A stretch of DNA of 64,000 bases from Vibrio sp. ES.051 (GTDB lineage Bacteria; Pseudomonadota; Gammaproteobacteria; Enterobacterales; Vibrionaceae). Position 1 is the first letter of the stretch; each line of letters begins with the position of its first letter. The DNA is taken from NCBI RefSeq assembly GCF_002563795.1, contig NZ_PDJL01000004.1:1178001-1242000 (forward strand). Direction: 5' to 3'. The position numbers and the translations under genes were made by a program. Below are positions 36,394 through 46,110 of the stretch, piece by piece. The notes below the pieces were generated by a model. That model was not told the origin of the DNA and searched no databases. It was given only the letters and a program-made list of their open reading frames with translations.

Positions 36394-37355
36394 TGTCCGA
36401 TATTGCGTTGGACATAGCCGACTTTCATTGGGTTACACAAATTTTAGATACAATGGACTCAGGACTGATCGTACTCGACCAAGAGCATAAAGTCTGTGTG
36501 TGGAACAGTTTTATGCAGTCATACAGTGGGGTATTGTCTCGAGATATTCTCGGTGAAAGTCTATTTGACCATTTTGAAGAGTTACCTAGAGCTTGGCTAG
36601 AAACCAAAATTAAAACCGCCGCCGATCTCGAAACTCGTTCATTTTCTAGTTGGGAAAACCGACGTTACCTTTTTAAATTTAACAACTTTTCTCCGGTTTC
36701 AAACAGCATAGAGTTCATGTATCAAGACATCGTTATTACCCCTTTAAGGGCGCTTTCTGGGGAGGTGAGTCATATCGCGATACAAATAAATGATGTTTCC
36801 GAAACAGCGAGAAGCCGTATTCACTTAAAAGAAACAAATCAACATTTGTCAGAAATCAGTCGCAAAGACGGTTTAACAGGTTTATTTAATCGTGCTTACT
36901 GGGAGCAATCCTTAAAAGAAGAGTTCGCTCAATTAAAAGTAATCGACTCGCGATGCTCACTAGTCATTTTCGATATCGACCATTTTAAAAAGGTCAATGA
37001 CACTTATGGCCACCCGACTGGAGACGAAGTTATTCGTCGCACGTCTTCTTTGTTGAGAAAAACAGCAAGGAGCAGCGACGTATGTGGCCGTTTTGGCGGT
37101 GAAGAGTTTACGGTGCTGCTTCCCCATACGAACCAAGAGCAAGCTTGCTACTTTGCCGAACGTTTACGTAGAAGAATTGAGCAAGAGATCGTGAAAGTGG
37201 AAGATTTTTTGATTAATTACACGATAAGTATTGGTGTTTGCGAATATAAACCTTATTTTGAAACTCATACTCAATGGCTTGAGAATGCCGATGCTGCTTT
37301 GTATCGTGCCAAAGAAAATGGTCGTAATCAAACCTGCGCGCATGAAAGCGACTGA
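36393..37355 (+). CDS. PAS-GGDEF diguanylate cyclase, 320 aa
   Basis: Makes c-di-GMP from GTP. N-terminal PAS fold (LDTMDSGLIVLDQEHKVCVWN), then GGDEF domain from ~residue 155 (DGLTGLFNRAYWEQSL) with active-site FGGEEF and an inhibitory I-site RSSD exactly five residues before it, so feedback inhibition by product is expected. Predicted cytoplasmic. Overlaps the upstream REC-CheX gene by one base. Confidence 0.9.
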   Translation: MSDIALDIADFHWVTQILDTMDSGLIVLDQEHKVCVWNSFMQSYSGVLSRDILGESLFDHFEELPRAWLETKIKTAADLETRSFSSWENRRYLFKFNNFSPVSNSIEFMYQDIVITPLRALSGEVSHIAIQINDVSETARSRIHLKETNQHLSEISRKDGLTGLFNRAYWEQSLKEEFAQLKVIDSRCSLVIFDIDHFKKVNDTYGHPTGDEVIRRTSSLLRKTARSSDVCGRFGGEEFTVLLPHTNQEQACYFAERLRRRIEQEIVKVEDFLINYTISIGVCEYKPYFETHTQWLENADAALYRAKENGRNQTCAHESD

Positions 37356-37547
37356 ATAACAGACGGTTTCACTACACATTCCGTGCTTTCAATTTTTTGA
37401 ATGAACGCATACCAGGTCGAAAATCATCCACTTAGTTTGTGAATGTTTATTAATATGAAATAAGTTAATGAAATTTTCTCGGCATGTCTTACTATTGAAA
37501 CTATTTCGCTTTCAGCTTCGAAGGCTTGCAATAAACGGAGAAAAACA

Positions 37548-37907
37548 GTGGTTGTAGAAACCGATGGATATCTCGCTCTTATCGAGCACTTGTCGCTAAA
37601 TCTAGATATTTTTACGACTGAAATTGGCGATATTGGAACTGAAAGCATCGAAGATGTAGTAACCGACATGGTAGCTTCGAACATCATGGCTCTTTTTGAA
37701 CAGAACCCAGAGCTTCACTCAAGCGTACGCTTTAAATTACTGAAAGAAGCCGATGCGGTAGTTGAAGACCTTGGCGAAGTCCTTGCTGGTGTTTGGAATA
37801 AAAAAGCAACTAACGAGCAGATTGCATTCTTAGATGAGTATATCTCTTTGGTAAAAAATCTGTTTGATACCGCTGTGGCAACGTACGACCGATCTTTATT
37901 GGATTAA
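37548..37907 (+). CDS. DUF3802 family protein, 119 aa
   Basis: Small acidic, helical cytoplasmic protein that fits the uncharacterised Vibrio-group family DUF3802. GTG start preceded by CGGAG at good spacing. No other clue to function. Convergent with the NlpC/P60 gene, sharing a hairpin region. Confidence 0.75.
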   Translation: MVVETDGYLALIEHLSLNLDIFTTEIGDIGTESIEDVVTDMVASNIMALFEQNPELHSSVRFKLLKEADAVVEDLGEVLAGVWNKKATNEQIAFLDEYISLVKNLFDTAVATYDRSLLD

Positions 37908-37940
37908 AACAGCTTAAAACAAAACTATTTCTCGTCGATC

Positions 37941-37975
37941 AAATAAGAAGAGTTACAATGTCACTCTTCTTATTT
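37941..37975. terminator. Hairpin overlapping the end of the NlpC/P60 gene
   Basis: AAATAAGAAGAGT (37941-37953) and ACTCTTCTTATTT (37963-37975), a perfect 13-bp stem with a 9-nt loop. The loop and the 3' arm (37954-37975) fall within the last coding codons and stop of the minus-strand gene. No T run; probably a shared terminator for two convergent genes. Confidence 0.55.
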
Positions 37976-38447
37976 GCCAGAACTTAGAGGCCCAATAAGG
38001 GTTATCTATTCTCGAAATAATCACACCTTTAGACGTTGAGGCATGCATAAACTGCTTATTACCTAAGTAGATTCCAACATGATATATCGTTCGTCTTGTC
38101 TTAAAAAAAACCAAATCACCTTGCTTAGCGTCTGTCCAGCTCAATTCAACACCTTGCTTTGATTGCTGCCTTGTTGTCCTCGGTAATGAGTATTGATAAG
38201 CCTCGATAAAGGCCTTTTGAACAAATGCGGAGCAATCAATACCAGATTTTTGAGTGCCACCAAGGCGATAGGGCGTGCCATGCCACTCATTGTAAAATTG
38301 GAATAAATCTGGATTATCGGACAATAGTTGGTGAGTTGGCGTTATCATTTGATCTCGTTCACTAAAGTCAGGTCCTGACGAGCAGGCTGTTAATAGAGCA
38401 CTTAGTATCAAAGGAAAATATATACGATGCAAATCATCCGTCTTCAT
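37953..38447 (-). CDS. NlpC/P60 lipoprotein peptidase, 164 aa
   Basis: C40-family cell-wall hydrolase that cuts peptidoglycan stem peptides. Lipobox LLTAC (Cys22) marks it as a lipoprotein. Catalytic Cys in GIDCSAFVQKAF (~residue 72) and His in IYHVGIYLGNKQFMHAST; both are intact. Size and layout resemble Spr/MepS and NlpC of E. coli. Single gene. Confidence 0.9.
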   Translation of the reverse strand: MKTDDLHRIYFPLILSALLTACSSGPDFSERDQMITPTHQLLSDNPDLFQFYNEWHGTPYRLGGTQKSGIDCSAFVQKAFIEAYQYSLPRTTRQQSKQGVELSWTDAKQGDLVFFKTRRTIYHVGIYLGNKQFMHASTSKGVIISRIDNPYWASKFWQIRRVTL

Positions 38448-38701
38448 CTTTATGGTTCATAACTGTAGTATTCATGCCACAAGCAATCTATGCATTGAAA
38501 ATTATGGTTTGTTCCACTTCTGTAATGGAAGCATCACAAAGCTGACTCACTCCCAATAGTAACGCAAAAAAATACGTTTTTTCACTCTCACAGATTCACG
38601 CTGTCAGCGCAATATATTCACTAGTTGAGCAGCTCGCAGGGCATTAACAAGCGATGTTATATAAAAAACCAGTTGCATTAAACATAAAATGTAATCTGTA
38701 C

Positions 38702-38821
38702 TTAACTATTGATAAAGCGAGGCGTATAGTCTTCATTTTTCTTCTTTGATGATTTAAGCGGCGCAGGGTGTTCTGTGTTAATAAAACGACAGAGACCTTG
38801 TGATTGTCGACATAAAGGCAT
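38702..38821 (-). CDS. Candidate small protein, 39 aa
   Basis: Reads MPLCRQSQGLCRFINTEHPA... and ends FINS-stop, basic in the middle (KSSKKK). GAGAG stands 5 nt before the ATG. The frame stays open about 24 more codons upstream to a TAA with protein-like composition (EEHIELINQFIILSPFLRAI) but no standard start except a TTG, so the true N-terminus is uncertain. It lies alone in a 460-bp gap. Not recognised; the two Cys and the basic patch could bind metal or nucleic acid. Confidence 0.45.
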   Translation of the reverse strand: MPLCRQSQGLCRFINTEHPAPLKSSKKKNEDYTPRFINS

Positions 38822-38908
38822 GATTGCTCTCAAAAATGGCGACAAGATTATAAATTGGTTGATTAGTTCTATATGCTCTTCGCCATTAATTAAAATAAGG
38901 AAACGAAG

Positions 38909-39289
38909 ATGGATAAATTCGTAGTGTTTCTCTTATGCCTTTTTTTAACAATCGGTGGTGTGGCTCATATTTATGACAACGTTGTCGATGGTTTTTTACC
39001 GTATGATTTTGCCCCGCGTTGGTTAAATATCTATTGGAGTGTATTGGGCATTTTGGATTTGTTGGCAGCTTACCTTCTTATCAGGCATCGTAGAGTAGGA
39101 CTGGTCTTAATGCTATTACTCCTAGTGACCAATGTTATTTTCAGTTCTCATGCGCAATACACATTGGAAGTTTTAGATAACAATACCGCTTTGCAAATGA
39201 AAACACTGTTTTTGGGCTTCTCGATCGGTGTCTCCATTTGGCTATGGAGCGCACGTAAGCACCAACAGTCACGCCAGATATTTCGTTAA
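38909..39289 (+). CDS. Small integral membrane protein, 126 aa
   Basis: Four hydrophobic segments (about residues 4-22, 42-58, 64-83 and 98-113) with a short basic C-terminus. No family named. The ATG has AAGGAA at good distance. The small membrane protein gene at 39339 follows by 49 bp, so they are probably cotranscribed. Confidence 0.75.
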   Translation: MDKFVVFLLCLFLTIGGVAHIYDNVVDGFLPYDFAPRWLNIYWSVLGILDLLAAYLLIRHRRVGLVLMLLLLVTNVIFSSHAQYTLEVLDNNTALQMKTLFLGFSIGVSIWLWSARKHQQSRQIFR

Positions 39290-39338
39290 CTTTTAGTGCT
39301 CATTTATATAAATTAAGGATTATTAACAGGGATTCGTT

Positions 39339-39557
39339 ATGAACAACTTTAAAGACTTGGCCAGTTTCGCCGCCTTGAGTGCATTAACAGGGTTAAGTTT
39401 TGGTACTCTCTTTTTTAGTCTTGTTTTTGTATATACCTCGCTTGAAACGGAACAAGAATTAAACATAAATGCATTAATTTGTGTTGTACTGGGAAGCATT
39501 GGATTACTTATTGGTGTCACTCAGTTGAACAAAAAGCGCCAATTGAGCGAGGGTTAG
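39339..39557 (+). CDS. Small two-helix membrane protein, 72 aa
   Basis: Two hydrophobic helices (residues ~10-31 and ~43-60) and a basic tail (NKKRQLSEG). AGGGATTC precedes the ATG at reasonable spacing. Function unknown; likely in an operon with the 126-aa membrane protein. Confidence 0.7.
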   Translation: MNNFKDLASFAALSALTGLSFGTLFFSLVFVYTSLETEQELNINALICVVLGSIGLLIGVTQLNKKRQLSEG

Positions 39558-39613
39558 AATAATACGGATGAGCTTCCCAAAGCTGGAACACCAACTGTAC
39601 TGGTTACTTATCC

Positions 39614-40459
39614 TTATTTCTCCACTCTGCTTGATTCCTTTTCACTCTGTCGCTGTTCACGATAGCGAAAGGGTTGAGTGAGCAGTTTATCAAGCCTTTG
39701 TTCTTGCTTATCTCGTATTTCCGGAATTCCAATCACTACGCCATCATGACCTAATTCTGGTTGTGCCCGATAGGTGCCAAACCAGCGGTCCCATACCGAA
39801 AGAAAGAAACCAAAGTTGGAATGAGTTTCTTTGGCAATCACAGAGTGGTGTACGCGGTGCATATCTGGCGTAACAACGAGCTTCCTCAACCATGCATCAA
39901 CAGGAAGTGGCAATTTCGCATTGCTATGATTAAACATGGCACTGGCGTTTAGTACTATTTCAAACACCACGATTGCCAGCGGGGAGACGCCTAAAGCAAA
40001 AACAGCTCCTATTTTGACTACCATCGATAAAAGTATTTCAATGGGATGAAAGCGTGCACCAGTAGTGACATCAATATCTAAATCGGCGTGATGCATACGA
40101 TGGAGCTTCCAAAGCGGTTTTATTTTGTGGAAAACAATATGCTGAAGGTAAATGATGCAATCGAGAAATAATACCGACAAGATGATATTCAGCCAACTCG
40201 GTAGGGAAAGTAAGTGAAACAATCCCCACTGGTTCTCATTTGTAATTATGGCTGATTGAAATGCAGCAATCGGCATCACAACGGCGATAATAATACTATT
40301 GAGAGCCACAAGAGAAAGGTTGTTAGCCCAACGAAAAATCCGTGACACGCTAAGATTTTTCCGTGGTAGCGCATTTTCCCAAAAGGTACAAAGCAGCAAT
40401 ACCCCAATAAAAAAACCTAGCCTTATCCATGATGGGTCGTCAAACATCGTTTCTGTCAT
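39614..40459 (-). CDS. Sterol desaturase/fatty acid hydroxylase family protein, 281 aa
   Basis: Membrane di-iron oxidase family. Three to four hydrophobic helices and the His clusters HIVFH, HRMHHAD and HRVHHS that bind the two irons. Bacterial members hydroxylate or desaturate lipid chains; the substrate here is unknown. The C-terminus is charged and cytoplasmic. Single gene, convergent with the small membrane protein genes. Confidence 0.87.
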   Translation of the reverse strand: MTETMFDDPSWIRLGFFIGVLLLCTFWENALPRKNLSVSRIFRWANNLSLVALNSIIIAVVMPIAAFQSAIITNENQWGLFHLLSLPSWLNIILSVLFLDCIIYLQHIVFHKIKPLWKLHRMHHADLDIDVTTGARFHPIEILLSMVVKIGAVFALGVSPLAIVVFEIVLNASAMFNHSNAKLPLPVDAWLRKLVVTPDMHRVHHSVIAKETHSNFGFFLSVWDRWFGTYRAQPELGHDGVVIGIPEIRDKQEQRLDKLLTQPFRYREQRQSEKESSRVEK

Positions 40460-40609
40460 TGAGAATTTCCTTTTTTCTTTACTTTGCCATAGACCGAGTA
40501 TTTCGTTAAATGCTTTCAGAATTAAACGAGGGGCGTTGAGACCTTACCTTGAGGCTAACGCATTATCCCAGTAGAATCGCGTTCTATTTTTTACGTGGCA
40601 TTACTACTC

Positions 40610-41359
40610 ATGAGAATTCACGCTTTCCATCGCTTACTTCAGTATCGACAATCTATCTCAACGAAACCTTTTAATGCACGAGGGTGTAAAGTGGTTCGAT
40701 GTCAATATTGTCAGGTTTCTGAGCAACATTGTCTGTGTGAATTACAGCCCAACATTGAATCAAATATAGCGTGCATGTTGATAGTGTCTGAAAATGAAGT
40801 GTTTAAGCCAAGTAACACGGGCCGCTTGATAGCTGATACGATTCAAGAAACGTATGTGTATCAATGGAACCGCACAGAACCCTCACAAGAAATGATCGCA
40901 TTATTAGGCGATGATAGTTTCCAACCTGTGGTTGTATTCCCGGCTGATTATGTTGATGACTCGTCTCGTTTAGTTGACGATTTAAACTTCGAGCGTTTAC
41001 AAAAACACCAAAACCAGGATAAGAAATGGCTATTGATTTTCATTGATGGCAGTTGGCGTGAAGCAAGAAAGATTTTTCGCTGTTCAGAGTTCTTGCAATC
41101 ATTGCCTGTCTTATCTATCGAGCCGGAATCTTTGTCAGAATACATCATGCGTCGCTCTGATAACGAGCAACACCTTTCCACCGCAGAAGTCGCAACCTTA
41201 GTTCTAAAGTTAGCTGGTGAGCATAAAGCTTCAGAATGCCTCCAGCTGTGGTTTGAAGCCTTTCGTGAAACGTACATGTTGACCAAAACCCGTGTTAAAA
41301 CCGACCCTAATCGGCCTCATCTGAAACGTTTCAAAGCATGGATCAAAACCGAGAGCTGA
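40610..41359 (+). CDS. DTW-domain protein (tRNA acp3U transferase-like), 249 aa
   Basis: DTW-domain enzymes such as E. coli TapT transfer the 3-amino-3-carboxypropyl group from S-adenosylmethionine to tRNA uridine. The N-terminal Cys cluster RCQYCQVSEQHCLC should bind zinc. The signature region is IFIDGSWREARKIF, with DGSW in place of the usual D-x-T-W, a conservative change. The end (ETYMLTKTRVKTDPNRPHLKR) is basic as in the family. An upstream GTG at 40595 is possible; neither start has a strong ribosome site. Confidence 0.85.
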   Translation: MRIHAFHRLLQYRQSISTKPFNARGCKVVRCQYCQVSEQHCLCELQPNIESNIACMLIVSENEVFKPSNTGRLIADTIQETYVYQWNRTEPSQEMIALLGDDSFQPVVVFPADYVDDSSRLVDDLNFERLQKHQNQDKKWLLIFIDGSWREARKIFRCSEFLQSLPVLSIEPESLSEYIMRRSDNEQHLSTAEVATLVLKLAGEHKASECLQLWFEAFRETYMLTKTRVKTDPNRPHLKRFKAWIKTES

Positions 41360-41533
41360 CTCTAAGGAATGAACTTTTGTTGATGGCTTGTTGTTCAACT
41401 TGCCTCGATGAGGAGATAAATCTGCATTTGGTCACGGTTTGCAGGCGTACAGATATGGATAATGCCAAAAGTTTATACTTTTTGACTCCAGTTAATGTTG
41501 GGAGTCGTTTAAGCATTTTTAGGAGAGAAGTAC

Positions 41534-42442
41534 ATGTATTACGGCTTTGATGTCGGTGGCACTAAGATTGAGTTTGGTGCATTTAACGATAAGCTTGAGC
41601 GTGTAGCAACAGAGCGCGTACCGACACCAACAGAGAACTATGCTCTATTGGTTGAAACGATTGCAGAATTGGTAAACAAGTACGATGCCGAATTTGGTTG
41701 CGAAGGTACTATTGGTCTTGGCTTGCCAGGCATGGAAGATGCGGATGACGCGACCGTTCTAACGGTTAACGTGCCTGCAGCAAAAGGCAAACCACTGCGG
41801 GCTGATCTTGAAGCTAAAATTGGTCGCAGCGTAAAAATTGAGAATGATGCGAACTGTTTTGCGCTTTCAGAAGCATGGGATGAAGAGTTACAAGACGAGC
41901 CTTCTGTACTTGGGTTGATCTTAGGGACTGGCTTTGGTGGCGGCATGGTTTACGAAGGTAAAGTATTTTCCGGTCGTAACCACGTAGCGGGAGAGATGGG
42001 TCATACTCGCCTACCTATCGATGCTTGGTTCCATCTTGGTGACAATGCGCCGTTACTAGGCTGTGGTTGTGACAAAAAAGGTTGTTTAGACAGTTACCTA
42101 TCAGGTCGTGGCTTCGAGCTTCTGTACGAGCATTACTACGGTGAAGAGAAAAAAGCGATCGATATCATCAAAGCAAATGCTGAGGGTGAAGCAAACGCCG
42201 TCGAACATGTTGAGCGCTTTATGGAGCTGCTCGCTATCTGTCTTGCGAATATTTTCACTGCGACGGACCCGCACGTTGTCGTTCTTGGTGGTGGTTTATC
42301 TAACTTTGAGTTGATTTACGAAGAGATGCCAAAACGTATTCCAAAGCATCTTTTGTCAGTGGCGAAGTGTCCGAAAATCATCAAGGCAAAACACGGTGAT
42401 TCAGGCGGTGTACGTGGCGCTGCCTTCCTAAATATCAAATAA
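41534..42442 (+). CDS. nagK: N-acetylglucosamine kinase NagK, 302 aa
   Basis: ROK-family kinase that phosphorylates N-acetylglucosamine at O-6, salvaging it from chitin or cell-wall turnover. Phosphate loop [13 protein letters not shown], catalytic Asp in [18 protein letters not shown] zinc motif [17 protein letters not shown], and LGGGLSNF near the end; close to E. coli NagK (303 aa). GGAGAG ribosome site. A possible 5'-UTR hairpin (GACTCC...GGGAGTC) is at 41485-41508. Confidence 0.93.
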   Translation: MYYGFDVGGTKIEFGAFNDKLERVATERVPTPTENYALLVETIAELVNKYDAEFGCEGTIGLGLPGMEDADDATVLTVNVPAAKGKPLRADLEAKIGRSVKIENDANCFALSEAWDEELQDEPSVLGLILGTGFGGGMVYEGKVFSGRNHVAGEMGHTRLPIDAWFHLGDNAPLLGCGCDKKGCLDSYLSGRGFELLYEHYYGEEKKAIDIIKANAEGEANAVEHVERFMELLAICLANIFTATDPHVVVLGGGLSNFELIYEEMPKRIPKHLLSVAKCPKIIKAKHGDSGGVRGAAFLNIK

Positions 42443-42480
42443 ATACTCGTTGAGCTGAAATTCAATCGCGCCAAAAATTT

Positions 42481-42512
42481 AAAGCCCTGTCGAATCACGA
42501 CAGGGCTTTTTA
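42481..42512. terminator. Bidirectional terminator (nagK / DUF2960)
   Basis: AAAGCCCTGTCG/CGACAGGGCTTT with a 5-nt loop; T-rich on both sides between convergent genes. Confidence 0.9.
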
Positions 42513-42533
42513 GTTTTGATTGTTAAGCTGAAC

Positions 42534-42800
42534 TTACTTGTTCTTTTTACCTACACCCAAGTTTTCTTTTTGAGCGAGAGTGATTTTAGTAAAGCCAAGC
42601 TTTTTGAAGTGGTTGTCGCGGTAGTTACGGACTGCTTTGGTGTCTGAAACCGCTTCGATTTGCTGTTCCATCTTTAGGTATTCAGAAATGTCGATCCCTT
42701 CAGCTTCAGCGACGGCTTCCTGAATGTTGCGGTGCTGTTGGTAAGAAAACGTCAGTTCTTTGTCTTCGTTTTTGTATGTGTAAAGAATGGTGCGAGCCAT
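42534..42800 (-). CDS. DUF2960 family protein, 88 aa
   Basis: Small basic protein (MARTILYTYKNEDKELTFSY...) fitting the uncharacterised DUF2960 family of vibrios. The frame is open to 42884 but the ATG at 42800 gives the family N-terminus. Function unknown. Confidence 0.8.
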   Translation of the reverse strand: MARTILYTYKNEDKELTFSYQQHRNIQEAVAEAEGIDISEYLKMEQQIEAVSDTKAVRNYRDNHFKKLGFTKITLAQKENLGVGKKNK

Positions 42801-42950
42801 AGTTATCTCTCGAATATATTTTATAAGTGTCTTTAGCCAAAGCAAGTGACTCACCACAATATGGAGTGAGTAATCGGCCATCAAAATGCCAATGGTTAAT
42901 GGTGTTGATTTCCAGTCACAGTGATAAACGAGATTGCTTTGTTAAAAACG

Positions 42951-42973
42951 AAAGGTCAGCAATGCTGACCTTT
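42951..42973 (-). terminator. Terminator of the mob/tup operon
   Basis: AAAGGTCAGCA/TGCTGACCTTT hairpin followed on the minus strand by CGTTTTT, 30 bp after the MobB-MoeA stop. Confidence 0.8.
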
Positions 42974-43001
42974 GCGAACGACTTTCTAGTCAAACTAAAA
43001 G

Positions 43002-44786
43002 TTAGATTCTGCCTTGAAGTGGGATAATTGTCACGCTTTCTCCCATTTTTACGGTATCGACAGCGGGCGATATCTCGATAAGACAATTCGCCTCACTCAT
43101 TGAGCGCAAGATACCAGAACCTTGCTTGCCAGTTGTTCGAACCGTTAATCGTCCGGTTTCATCTAATTCATAAATACCCCGGCTGAATTCAGTACGACCT
43201 TGACGAGAACGCAGGTTCTCAGTAGCAATTGCGTTTACTTTCAGTGGTTTCCAGTTTTGTTCACTTTGCATCTTACGTAGCGCAGGTTCAACAAAGTTAA
43301 TAAAGGAGACCATTACTGCCACCGGGTTGCCTGGCAAACCAAAGAATGGCTTATGATTGATTTGACCAAATGCCAATGGACGGCCTGGCCGCATGTTGAT
43401 ACGCCAGAAATCGATTTGGCCTAACCTATCCAGCGCTAATTTGATGTAGTCAGCATCACCCACAGAGACACCACCAGAAGTCATCACGACATCCGCTTGC
43501 GCTGAAGCGCTTTCTAGCGCCTCAATCATTCGCTGTTCATTATCTTCGAGAATACCGAAATCCAAGATCTCACAGCCGAGCTTTTCAAGCATACCTATAA
43601 TAGTAAAACGGTTTGAATCGTAAATAGAATTCGCTCTTTGCTCTGTCCCCGGCGCTTGCACTTCGTCACCGGTAGAGAACACCGCCACTTTCAACTTGCG
43701 GAAGACATTTGCTTTGTCAAAACCTAACGAAGCGATCATGCCCATTTCTGGGGGGCTGAGGCGAGTGCCAGCAGTAAATACCTCGCTGCCAATCGCGAGA
43801 TCTTCACCCGCTTGACGCACGTTTTGACCCACTTTGATGCTCGCATTATCAAAGGTGACATTGTCACTCTTCTGGGTCGCTTGTTCACGCATGACCACGG
43901 TGTCACCGTTAATCGGTGTTGGTGCACCTGTCATGATTTTCACCGCTTGGCCGATTTCTAAAACTTTATCATAGGCATGGCCAGCCATCACTTCTGCGAC
44001 GATTTGGTAGCTATCGCGGTCAACATCATCACTGCGGATAGCATAACCATCCATCGCTGAATTGGTGTACTGCGGTACGTTTACTGGTGAAACGATATGT
44101 TCCGCAAGAACGCGGCCGTAGGCATTTTCAATTTTGCATGCTTCGACTTCTTTAACGGGATTGACCAACGAGAGAATCTTTTCTTGGCCTTGAAGCACGG
44201 AAAGGAAAGCGGGAGAAAGAGTGTCACAACATGCGGCTTCTTTTTCTTTCTCATTTGATGCTGGTGCTTTTGCACCTTGAACGTATTGGAGAATGAACTG
44301 AGCGATGGCATCCAAATCATTGATGCTCATTTGCGGCAGTTCAGAATCGAGTTGGCCGCTGTCTGAAGCAATCGCGATGATGTTTTCATCATGAGGGTAG
44401 AGCCAAGGTTTGCCGACATCTTCGCGATGTAGTTCGATTTTAGGAAAAGCGATATTTTTGCAGCCCTCAACCAAGAGCACATCAAGTTGGTCTTCATCAA
44501 AGCGCGTCAGTAGGTATTCAAACTCGGCTTCGGTTTCTGGCGTTTCTGTCATTAACGCAAATCGGTTGCGAGATGCAATCAACATTTGAGATGCGCCAGC
44601 TTTGCGAAGGCGGTGGCTGTCTTTACCCGGCTGATCGACATCGAAGTTGTGGTGTGCGTGCTTCAGCATACCAATACGCAACCCCGCTTCGGTGAGTGTT
44701 GGCAGTAGTGCTTCTAGCAACGTAGTTTTACCAGTGCCTGAATAAGCCGCAAAACCAAGAATAGGAATATTTAACGTGTATTTCAT
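43002..44786 (-). CDS. MobB-MoeA fusion protein, 594 aa
   Basis: Two molybdenum-cofactor steps in one chain. Residues 1-~170 are MobB, a GTP-binding adaptor for guanine dinucleotide addition (P-loop [26 protein letters not shown]). Residues ~195-594 are MoeA, molybdopterin molybdotransferase, which inserts the oxyanion into adenylylated molybdopterin ([48 protein letters not shown]). In E. coli these are separate genes in different operons. A four-base overlap couples it to mobA. As the last gene behind the tup genes it links oxyanion import to insertion. Confidence 0.93.
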   Translation of the reverse strand: MKYTLNIPILGFAAYSGTGKTTLLEALLPTLTEAGLRIGMLKHAHHNFDVDQPGKDSHRLRKAGASQMLIASRNRFALMTETPETEAEFEYLLTRFDEDQLDVLLVEGCKNIAFPKIELHREDVGKPWLYPHDENIIAIASDSGQLDSELPQMSINDLDAIAQFILQYVQGAKAPASNEKEKEAACCDTLSPAFLSVLQGQEKILSLVNPVKEVEACKIENAYGRVLAEHIVSPVNVPQYTNSAMDGYAIRSDDVDRDSYQIVAEVMAGHAYDKVLEIGQAVKIMTGAPTPINGDTVVMREQATQKSDNVTFDNASIKVGQNVRQAGEDLAIGSEVFTAGTRLSPPEMGMIASLGFDKANVFRKLKVAVFSTGDEVQAPGTEQRANSIYDSNRFTIIGMLEKLGCEILDFGILEDNEQRMIEALESASAQADVVMTSGGVSVGDADYIKLALDRLGQIDFWRINMRPGRPLAFGQINHKPFFGLPGNPVAVMVSFINFVEPALRKMQSEQNWKPLKVNAIATENLRSRQGRTEFSRGIYELDETGRLTVRTTGKQGSGILRSMSEANCLIEISPAVDTVKMGESVTIIPLQGRI

Positions 44787-45370
44787 GATTCTAGTTGTCC
44801 AAATTGTGCCAGTTCTTCTGGAGTGTTTAGGTTGACGAAACAGTTTGGTGAATCGCTGAAGTCAACGTAACTGGTGTTGCATTCTTTGTAGAGTAAGATG
44901 ATTTTTCGATCACCTCGCTCGAGGAATGCCGTCAGTTTTGGTAGTACGCGTTTGTGGTATAGCGTGAACACTGGCTGTTGATGATCGCCATCATGCGCGA
45001 CCAAAATATCGCTATCTTCTTTCGCCGCTTGGCAAAAGCGTTCAACTAAATCGGTATTGATTTGAGGGCTATCACAAGGCACAAAGCCAACCCAATCGGT
45101 ATCAGCATGGACCAGGCCTGCGTGGATGCCCCCCATAGGACCAGGAAAATTTTTGAATTGATCGCTGAACACAAAACCAAACTTTTGGTAAGCCTCTTGG
45201 TTTCGGTTTGCATTAATGAGAATACGTGGAGTCTGTGGCGATAATCGTTCAATAACGTGTTCGATGAGTGGTTTTTGATTTAATTCGATCAGACCTTTGT
45301 CTTTTCCACCCATGCGGCTGGCTTGGCCACCAGCCAAAATGACCCAACTAGTTTGTGTTGGTTGAAGCAT
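44783..45370 (-). CDS. mobA: Molybdenum cofactor guanylyltransferase MobA, 195 aa
   Basis: Transfers GMP to Mo/W-molybdopterin to make the guanine dinucleotide cofactor used by formate dehydrogenase. Nucleotide-binding signature [19 protein letters not shown] at the N-terminus, then [11 protein letters not shown] and VPCDSPQI (metal-binding Asp). The frame extends to 45406, but the ATG at 45370 gives the E. coli length (194 aa). It overlaps the end of tupC by 23 bp and MobB-MoeA by 4 bp. Confidence 0.92.
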   Translation of the reverse strand: MLQPTQTSWVILAGGQASRMGGKDKGLIELNQKPLIEHVIERLSPQTPRILINANRNQEAYQKFGFVFSDQFKNFPGPMGGIHAGLVHADTDWVGFVPCDSPQINTDLVERFCQAAKEDSDILVAHDGDHQQPVFTLYHKRVLPKLTAFLERGDRKIILLYKECNTSYVDFSDSPNCFVNLNTPEELAQFGQLES

Positions 45371-46067
45371 ATGCGTTCTCTTGGGATGTTTCTTTTGGTA
45401 TGACATACAACAGAGGAGACTCTATCAAAGTCTTGTCTTTAATCCACCACTGTTTTTTACATAGGTCGGTGAGGGCGTTGGCTTGATGGCTTGTCACTAC
45501 GATGCTCGATCCTCTATCTAAAAGATCTTTCGCCATGACGACTAATCTTTCAATCGACTCTTTATCTAGTGATGCGCTCGGTTCATCCATCAATAGAATC
45601 GAGGGTTTTAAAATCCATGCCCGTGCCATTGCAACGCGTTGCTTCTCACCGCCAGACAGAACAGAAATGTGCTCATCTGCTAAAGTCTCTAAACCTACCA
45701 TGCGTAGCGCGTTAATAACTTGAGCTCGCTTATCTTTTGGTGTGTCTTGTTGATATTTTACACCATACACTACGTTCTCAAAAACGGTACCGTCGAACAA
45801 ATACGGAGATTGATGGAGGTAAATCACATCGACACGACCATTGCGGCGTGTTTGCCTTTTCAGCCACGTATCTTTTGGTGCGACCACGTTACCTGTTGAA
45901 GGTTTTAGCAGACCCGCGAGGATTTTAAGTAGGGTCGTTTTGCCCACACCATTGTCCCCCTTGAGATAAATGGCATCGTTTGGCCCGATGGCGAGTTCTG
46001 GGATGTGGAAAAGCACACGCTCTTTAAAGCGCATAGACAATTGCTCGGCAGTGATTTTTATCGTCAT
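45348..46067 (-). CDS. tupC: Tungstate-type ABC transporter ATPase
   Basis: Drives oxyanion import. Walker [14 protein letters not shown] (~residues 36-48), Q-loop in [10 protein letters not shown], signature [15 protein letters not shown], Walker [13 protein letters not shown], switch His in VTSHQ. Paired with the permease 43 bp upstream and overlapping mobA, fixing its pathway role. Specificity is set by TupA, so assignment to tungstate over molybdate rests on that protein. Confidence 0.87.
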   Translation of the reverse strand: MTIKITAEQLSMRFKERVLFHIPELAIGPNDAIYLKGDNGVGKTTLLKILAGLLKPSTGNVVAPKDTWLKRQTRRNGRVDVIYLHQSPYLFDGTVFENVVYGVKYQQDTPKDKRAQVINALRMVGLETLADEHISVLSGGEKQRVAMARAWILKPSILLMDEPSASLDKESIERLVVMAKDLLDRGSSIVVTSHQANALTDLCKKQWWIKDKTLIESPLLYVIPKETSQENAYASTNTN

Positions 46068-46110
46068 AATACGGCCTTACGTTGGTTTGATAGCGAGTCG
46101 ATTGTGGAGG

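Noticed and set aside
41338..41550. Plus-strand open frame of 70 codons between the DTW and nagK genes
   Set aside because: It overlaps both genes, has no ribosome site, and the nagK start with its GGAGAG site is clear.
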